A DNA stretch of 44,538 nucleotides. It comes from Candidatus Bipolaricaulota bacterium (GTDB taxonomy: Bacteria > Bipolaricaulota > Bipolaricaulia > UBA7950 > UBA9294). The notes beneath the pieces were generated by a model that was not told where the DNA came from, ran no database searches, and saw nothing but the letters and a program-made list of their open reading frames with translations. A program made the translations under genes and the position numbers. The stretch spans positions 1 through 44,538 of the forward strand of contig RXOA01000043.1 of NCBI GenBank assembly GCA_003979035.1, read 5' to 3'. Positions 40,802-44,538 of this stretch are shown in pieces (position 1 is the stretch's first letter; each line of letters opens with the position of its first letter).

Positions 40802-42262
40802 TCAGGAAAGGGTTTCCGTCTCTGCCTTTCTTCGCTCCAGTTCGCCCGCCACCCAATTCCGCGCTTGCTCCTCGGTCGAGATTTCGCCGGCGAGGATCCT
40901 GTCGTGCACGGCGGCAAGCACGTCGCCGAGAACAGGTCCCGGCGGAATCCCCATTGACATCAGATCATGTCCATCGAACAGCTCGCGAGCCTTGGACAAG
41001 CTCCCGACTCGATCGATGTGTTCGGCCACCTCATTGACCGTAGCAAGGATCGGTGCCCATCCCAAGGCGTGATGCGCGCAGGCCTCGCAATCCGCAATGA
41101 GCACTTGAAGCAACTCCAGAAACAGCGGATACCTTCGCGCAATCAAGGTCTCATTCGGCCGCTCGTCGGAGGCAAGGAAACGCACCTGGCGACCTCGCCC
41201 CATTCGAGGGAAGTCGGCGACTCTCATGTGCTGACGAATCAGGAAGGACAAGCGGTGGGTATCCCGTCTCGTCAACTTCAAACGTCCCGCAACGACCATC
41301 GCCATCTTCGCACCGATCAGACAATGCCCGCCCATGTGGGTTCCCTGGTGGTTCCGGAGCGCCGCTGGCTTGCCGATGTCGTGGAGCAGGATTGCCAGTT
41401 TGACGATCGGGTCTCGAACAAATGCATCGGCCACCCTCACGGCAAGGATCGTGTGCACAAAGACATCGCCTTCCGGATGGTACAGCTCCGATTGAGGAAC
41501 ACCGTGAAGAGCGCTGACCTCGGGAACGATTTCCGCCAGCAGCCCGAGTTCGTCGAGCAGCTCGATGCCGCGCGCCGACGTGGGCAGCTCCAGGGTGCGC
41601 AGCACTTCGGTCTGGATTCTCTCCCAAGCGATTTGCGGAATGCAGTGCGCAACATCACGAATCGCCGAGGCGGTCTCCGGGTCGATTTCTCCGCCGATCT
41701 GGCAGGCGAATCGCACCACCCGAAGCATGCGGAGGTAGTCCTCTGAAAAGCGGATCCTCGGATCGCCGATTGCTCGAATCCGTCTTGCTCGGAGATCCTC
41801 GACACCGCCAACGCGGTCGATCACCCTCCCCTCAACCGTGGCGGCGAGCCCGTTGATCGTCAGGTCACGGCGCTTGACATCCTCTTCCAGGGTTCCGGCG
41901 ACGCGGACCGCTGTCGGACGACGGCCGTCGTATCCACCTTCGCTGCGAAACGTCGCAACTTCCACCGCGGTGCCTCGGGGGCCGACGATCACAAGCACGC
42001 CGAATCGTTCCCCGACGTCGACCATCTTCTGTCCGGCGAAGATCCGCCGGATCTCAACCGGCGCCGCAGACGTCGTCACATCGACATCTGCCGGCGGGAA
42101 TCGAACAGCATCCTCCCCCCACGCCGCAAGAAGCCCATCGCGCACCACGCCCCCGACAAGAAACGTTTCGTGCCCACCTTCAGCCAGTCGATCGAGGATT
42201 TCGCGCACAAATGGATGTTCGCGGAAAACAGCGTCAGTGTCGATCCTTTCGTTTGCAGTCAT
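40802..42262 (-). CDS. tRNA nucleotidyltransferase/poly(A) polymerase family with HD domain
   Basis: ATG at 42262 gives 486 residues; 14 upstream codons are rejected. The class II nucleotidyltransferase head has VGGVVRDGLL and the metal-binding ADVDVTT near residue 60, followed by the neck (RRDLTINGLA and EDYLRMLRVVRFACQIG). The C-terminal half holds an HD phosphohydrolase domain (VHTILAVRVADAF, then LLHDIGKPA, then HMGGHCLIGAKM). The likely role is adding or repairing the tRNA 3' CCA. CCA-adding, A-adding and poly(A) activity cannot be told apart by sequence here. The promoter lies close to the ATG with no Shine-Dalgarno. Confidence 0.92.
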   Translation of the reverse strand: MTANERIDTDAVFREHPFVREILDRLAEGGHETFLVGGVVRDGLLAAWGEDAVRFPPADVDVTTSAAPVEIRRIFAGQKMVDVGERFGVLVIVGPRGTAVEVATFRSEGGYDGRRPTAVRVAGTLEEDVKRRDLTINGLAATVEGRVIDRVGGVEDLRARRIRAIGDPRIRFSEDYLRMLRVVRFACQIGGEIDPETASAIRDVAHCIPQIAWERIQTEVLRTLELPTSARGIELLDELGLLAEIVPEVSALHGVPQSELYHPEGDVFVHTILAVRVADAFVRDPIVKLAILLHDIGKPAALRNHQGTHMGGHCLIGAKMAMVVAGRLKLTRRDTHRLSFLIRQHMRVADFPRMGRGRQVRFLASDERPNETLIARRYPLFLELLQVLIADCEACAHHALGWAPILATVNEVAEHIDRVGSLSKARELFDGHDLMSMGIPPGPVLGDVLAAVHDRILAGEISTEEQARNWVAGELERRKAETETLS

Positions 42263-42274
42263 TTTCAGAATGCG

Positions 42275-42304
42275 ACTATAGCCTCCCGCGATCGCGTTCC
42301 GCAA
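42275..42304 (-). promoter_or_regulatory. Promoter of the nucleotidyltransferase gene, predicted near-leaderless
   Basis: On the minus strand, TTGCGG (42299-42304) is followed after 18 bp by TATAGT (42275-42280), five of six matches to the -10 box. Only 12 bases separate the -10 box from the ATG at 42262, leaving a leader of about five bases and no room for a Shine-Dalgarno. Confidence 0.55.
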
Positions 42305-42316
42305 TGGCGGATTCGG

Positions 42317-43267
42317 TTAGCGGATACGCGTTCGGGGATCGAGCACCCCATAGGCAAGATCGGCAACCGCGTTGGAAATCACGACCACGACCACGAGAAT
42401 CACGGCGATCGCTTGGAGAAGCGGAATATCACGGCGGTCGATCGCGAACAGCAACAACCGCCCCACCCCCGGATAATTGAAGACGTTCTCGATGACAATG
42501 AGCCCTCCTACCAGCCACGAGACACTCATTGCAACGACGGTGACGGTCGGCAACAGCGCATTCCGGAGCAGATGCCGCACCACGACAACTGGGTACGGGA
42601 GCCCTTTCAATACGGCGGTACGAATGTAGGGTCGCTTCAGCTGCTCGATCACCCCGGCCCGCGTCAACCGCGAAACATATCCGACGAGCACGAACATCGC
42701 CGTCAAACTCGGCAGCCAGAGAAACGGCAACGCCTCCGCGAAGGATGCACCCGGAGACAGCGAAGACGTCGCCGGAAGCAGGTGCAATGTGTGCGCGAAA
42801 AGCTCGATCAATACCACACCGGTGACAAATTCCGGCAATCCCACCACCGATAGCGCACCGATGCTGACCGCCGCATCGACCACTGTGCGCTGACGGATGC
42901 CGGCAAGCACTCCGAGCATGACGGAGAAAGGAATCGCCAAGACCAGCGCGACGGCGGCAAGCATCAGTGAATTGGCGAGGCGATCCATCACCAACGGACG
43001 GATCGAAGTCCCCGTGCTGTAGGCTTTGCCCCAATTCCCGCCCACAAAGCCGCCAAACCATCGTGCGTATTGAACGATCGCCGGATCGTCTAGTCCCAAC
43101 TCCTCACGAAGTGCGCTCACCGCTTCCTCGCTCGCCTCACGACCAAGGATCACGCGGGCGACGTCTCCGGGGAGAAGGCGGGTCACCGCGAAGATGATCA
43201 CGGTCGTGATCAGAATGGTGAGAAGCAGAAGAGCGAGACGCTTCGCGAGATGAGCAAGCATGGTCAT
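42317..43267 (-). CDS. Peptide ABC transporter permease, DppB/OppB type
   Basis: ATG at 43267 overlaps the upstream ATPase stop by one base (TGATG) and follows a GGAGG; it gives 316 residues. It has six predicted membrane segments, the family N-terminus with FAVTRLLPGDVARVILG, and a C-terminal EAA-type segment around KGLPYPVVVVRHLLRNALLP. The end VADLAYGVLDPRTRIR is standard for DppB. It would carry di- or oligopeptides, nickel or similar solutes across the membrane. The second permease and binding protein are not in the window. Confidence 0.94.
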   Translation of the reverse strand: MTMLAHLAKRLALLLLTILITTVIIFAVTRLLPGDVARVILGREASEEAVSALREELGLDDPAIVQYARWFGGFVGGNWGKAYSTGTSIRPLVMDRLANSLMLAAVALVLAIPFSVMLGVLAGIRQRTVVDAAVSIGALSVVGLPEFVTGVVLIELFAHTLHLLPATSSLSPGASFAEALPFLWLPSLTAMFVLVGYVSRLTRAGVIEQLKRPYIRTAVLKGLPYPVVVVRHLLRNALLPTVTVVAMSVSWLVGGLIVIENVFNYPGVGRLLLFAIDRRDIPLLQAIAVILVVVVVISNAVADLAYGVLDPRTRIR

Positions 43268-44538
43268 CACCCGCCTCCCCCGAAAGCCGATTCTCGCGGA
43301 AGCGCGTCGATCTCGAGATGGCAATAAATGCGATGGGTTGATGAACACCGCCGCCAAGGCGGGGCCTCGATCTTGCACACTTCCCGCTCATGGGGGCATC
43401 GGTCCGAGAACGGACACCCGATGCCCCCGCCGACGCGAGATTCGGGAGATCGACCGCCGGCTGCCGGCTTGCTCGTCGCCACAGCGCCATGGATCGACAA
43501 CAGAAGGAGCTCGGTGTACGGATGATACGGTGGTAGAAGAACGTCTCCCGTCATCCCTTCCTCCATGGCTCGCCCCCGGTACAAGACGACGATTCGGTCG
43601 GCGAGGTAGCTGATCACCGCCAAGTCGTGGCTAATGAACAGCATGGCCCGATCATCGCGCCGCTGAAGACGCACAAGGAGATTGAGAAGTCTTGCCTGAA
43701 CGGAAACATCAAGCGCTGAGGTCGGTTCATCCAGCAGAACGACCCGCGGCTGTGCCGCCAGCATTCGGGCGATTGCCACCCGCTGCTTCTCCCCCCCGGA
43801 AAGCTGCCAAGGCCAACGGAGGGCAGACTCGTCCGAAAGGCCGACATCTTCGAGCAGCTCGACGACGCGCTGCCGAACAGCTCGCCGGCGCACGCCAGCA
43901 AGTCGCCGAAGCGGACGCTCAAGTGCGCGTCCGACTTGCCGGTAGGGATTCAGTGCCTCATCCGGATGCTGTGCCACCGCCTGCACGGACCTCAAGATCC
44001 GGAGCGGGCGCCGCGACAGTGAGGGCTGCAAGAGCTCGCCAAGCAAGAGAATCCGACCTGCGGATGAGCGATCCAATCCGAGAATCGTTCGTGCCAGGGT
44101 CGTTTTCCCGCTGCCGCTCTCGCCGACAACCCCCAGCGTCTCTCGGGAGGAAACGCCGAGCGAAACCCCATCGACCGCGCGGATCGCGTTTCCTCTCCCG
44201 CCACGCCGCGGGCCAAGACGAAAGACGGTTTCCACCCGGTCCACGTTCAGCAGTTCCTCTTCAATCGACGCCGGACCTCGCTCATGGGGCGACGCTTCCC
44301 CCCGCCAAGCGTCCCGCAGCAACGTCGGATCATCCCGCATGTCTTCCCAGCGATGACACCTCACCGTCCGCCGGTCGGCCCCACTCCTCACCACCCGCTG
44401 CGTCGGCCGTTCGTGGAGACACCGCGCCAGCACCAGCGGGCACCGGGCCGCAAAAATGCACCCGTCGGGAATCCGGCCCAGCTGCGGGACCTTGCCGGAC
44501 ATCGCGCCGAGCGCTGATCGTTGTTGATGCTGCCGCAC
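43267..44538 (-). CDS. Tandem peptide ABC transporter ATPase (DppD-DppF fusion), 5' end outside window
   Basis: The frame is open to the right edge, so the N-terminus is missing; 423 residues are visible. The first 50-60 residues, with IPDGCIFAARCPLVLARC and HRWEDMRD, are the C-terminal oligopeptide-transporter tail of a preceding ATPase half. A complete second ATPase follows: Walker A GESGSGKTT near 138, signature LSGGEKQRVAIARM, Walker B VVLLDEPTSALD and switch ISHDLAV. It ends with its own Cys-bearing tail, GCPFSDRCPHEREVC. This makes a DppD-DppF-type fusion in one chain, an arrangement known in some bacteria. It is translationally coupled to the permease. Confidence 0.9.
   Translation of the reverse strand: MRQHQQRSALGAMSGKVPQLGRIPDGCIFAARCPLVLARCLHERPTQRVVRSGADRRTVRCHRWEDMRDDPTLLRDAWRGEASPHERGPASIEEELLNVDRVETVFRLGPRRGGRGNAIRAVDGVSLGVSSRETLGVVGESGSGKTTLARTILGLDRSSAGRILLLGELLQPSLSRRPLRILRSVQAVAQHPDEALNPYRQVGRALERPLRRLAGVRRRAVRQRVVELLEDVGLSDESALRWPWQLSGGEKQRVAIARMLAAQPRVVLLDEPTSALDVSVQARLLNLLVRLQRRDDRAMLFISHDLAVISYLADRIVVLYRGRAMEEGMTGDVLLPPYHPYTELLLLSIHGAVATSKPAAGGRSPESRVGGGIGCPFSDRCPHEREVCKIEAPPWRRCSSTHRIYCHLEIDALPRESAFGGGG

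Noticed and set aside
1..44538. tRNA, rRNA genes, insertion sequences, prophage or attachment sites
   Set aside because: No tRNA-like cloverleaf, rRNA segment, transposase, integrase or flanking inverted repeats were recognised on reading; a dedicated tRNA scan was not possible.

Overview
The window is bacterial chromosome. By eye it is moderately GC-rich, with short intergenic gaps, Shine-Dalgarno-led genes and frequent GTG and TTG starts. The largest part is a ribosomal-protein superoperon on the minus strand, read right to left: rpsL, rpsG, fusA, then the complete S10-spc-alpha series to rplQ (about 31700 down to 14640). Lineage cannot be fixed from this sequence. Three things point to a deep-branching phylum rather than Proteobacteria or Firmicutes: a long beta' subunit with large insertions and no E. 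coli-type SI3, several ribosomal proteins in zinc-binding form, and rpoC and fusA lacking their usual neighbours rpoB and tuf. Something like Bipolaricaulota, Thermotogota or Deinococcota is possible, but that is a guess.

Left region (1-14450), accessory. A 31-bp tandem repeat array runs into the 3' end of an Fpg/Nei-type DNA glycosylase gene. A small DUF6504-like gene follows. A sigma70-type promoter then leads directly into a class I c-di-GMP (GEMM) riboswitch about 270 nt upstream of a gene for a secreted protein. Convergent to that gene is a 1315-residue secreted protein in which nearly 900 residues alternate Ala-X-Ala-X; it ends in a Cys-rich linker and two tandem beta-type repeats. Next come a small lipoprotein and an operon joined by ATGA overlaps: hyuA, hyuB and a secreted protein ending in a chagasin (I42) protease-inhibitor domain. 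A short-chain L-threonine 3-dehydrogenase ends the region at a strong bidirectional terminator.

Central region (14640-31954). rpsL-rpsG-fusA-rpsJ through rplQ, with map, adk, secY, infA and rpoA, is one uninterrupted run of 31 genes with gaps of 38 bp or less and many 1-11 bp overlaps. It is preceded by a promoter with perfect TTGACA and TATAAT hexamers 17 bp apart. tuf is absent between fusA and rpsJ, and rpmD between rpsE and rplO.

Right region (32024-44538). rpoC is preceded by a small FmdB-type zinc ribbon gene rather than by rpoB. Upstream lie a ThiI/MnmA-like protein with a degenerate PP-loop, long-form hpf with a good promoter, a HerA-like ATPase, an HD-domain CCA-adding-type nucleotidyltransferase with a near-leaderless promoter, and part of a peptide ABC transporter (permease and a tandem ATPase cut by the window edge).

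The features most deserving follow-up are the Ala-X protein, the c-di-GMP-controlled secreted-protein locus, the split rpoB/rpoC, and the chagasin protein coupled to hyuAB.
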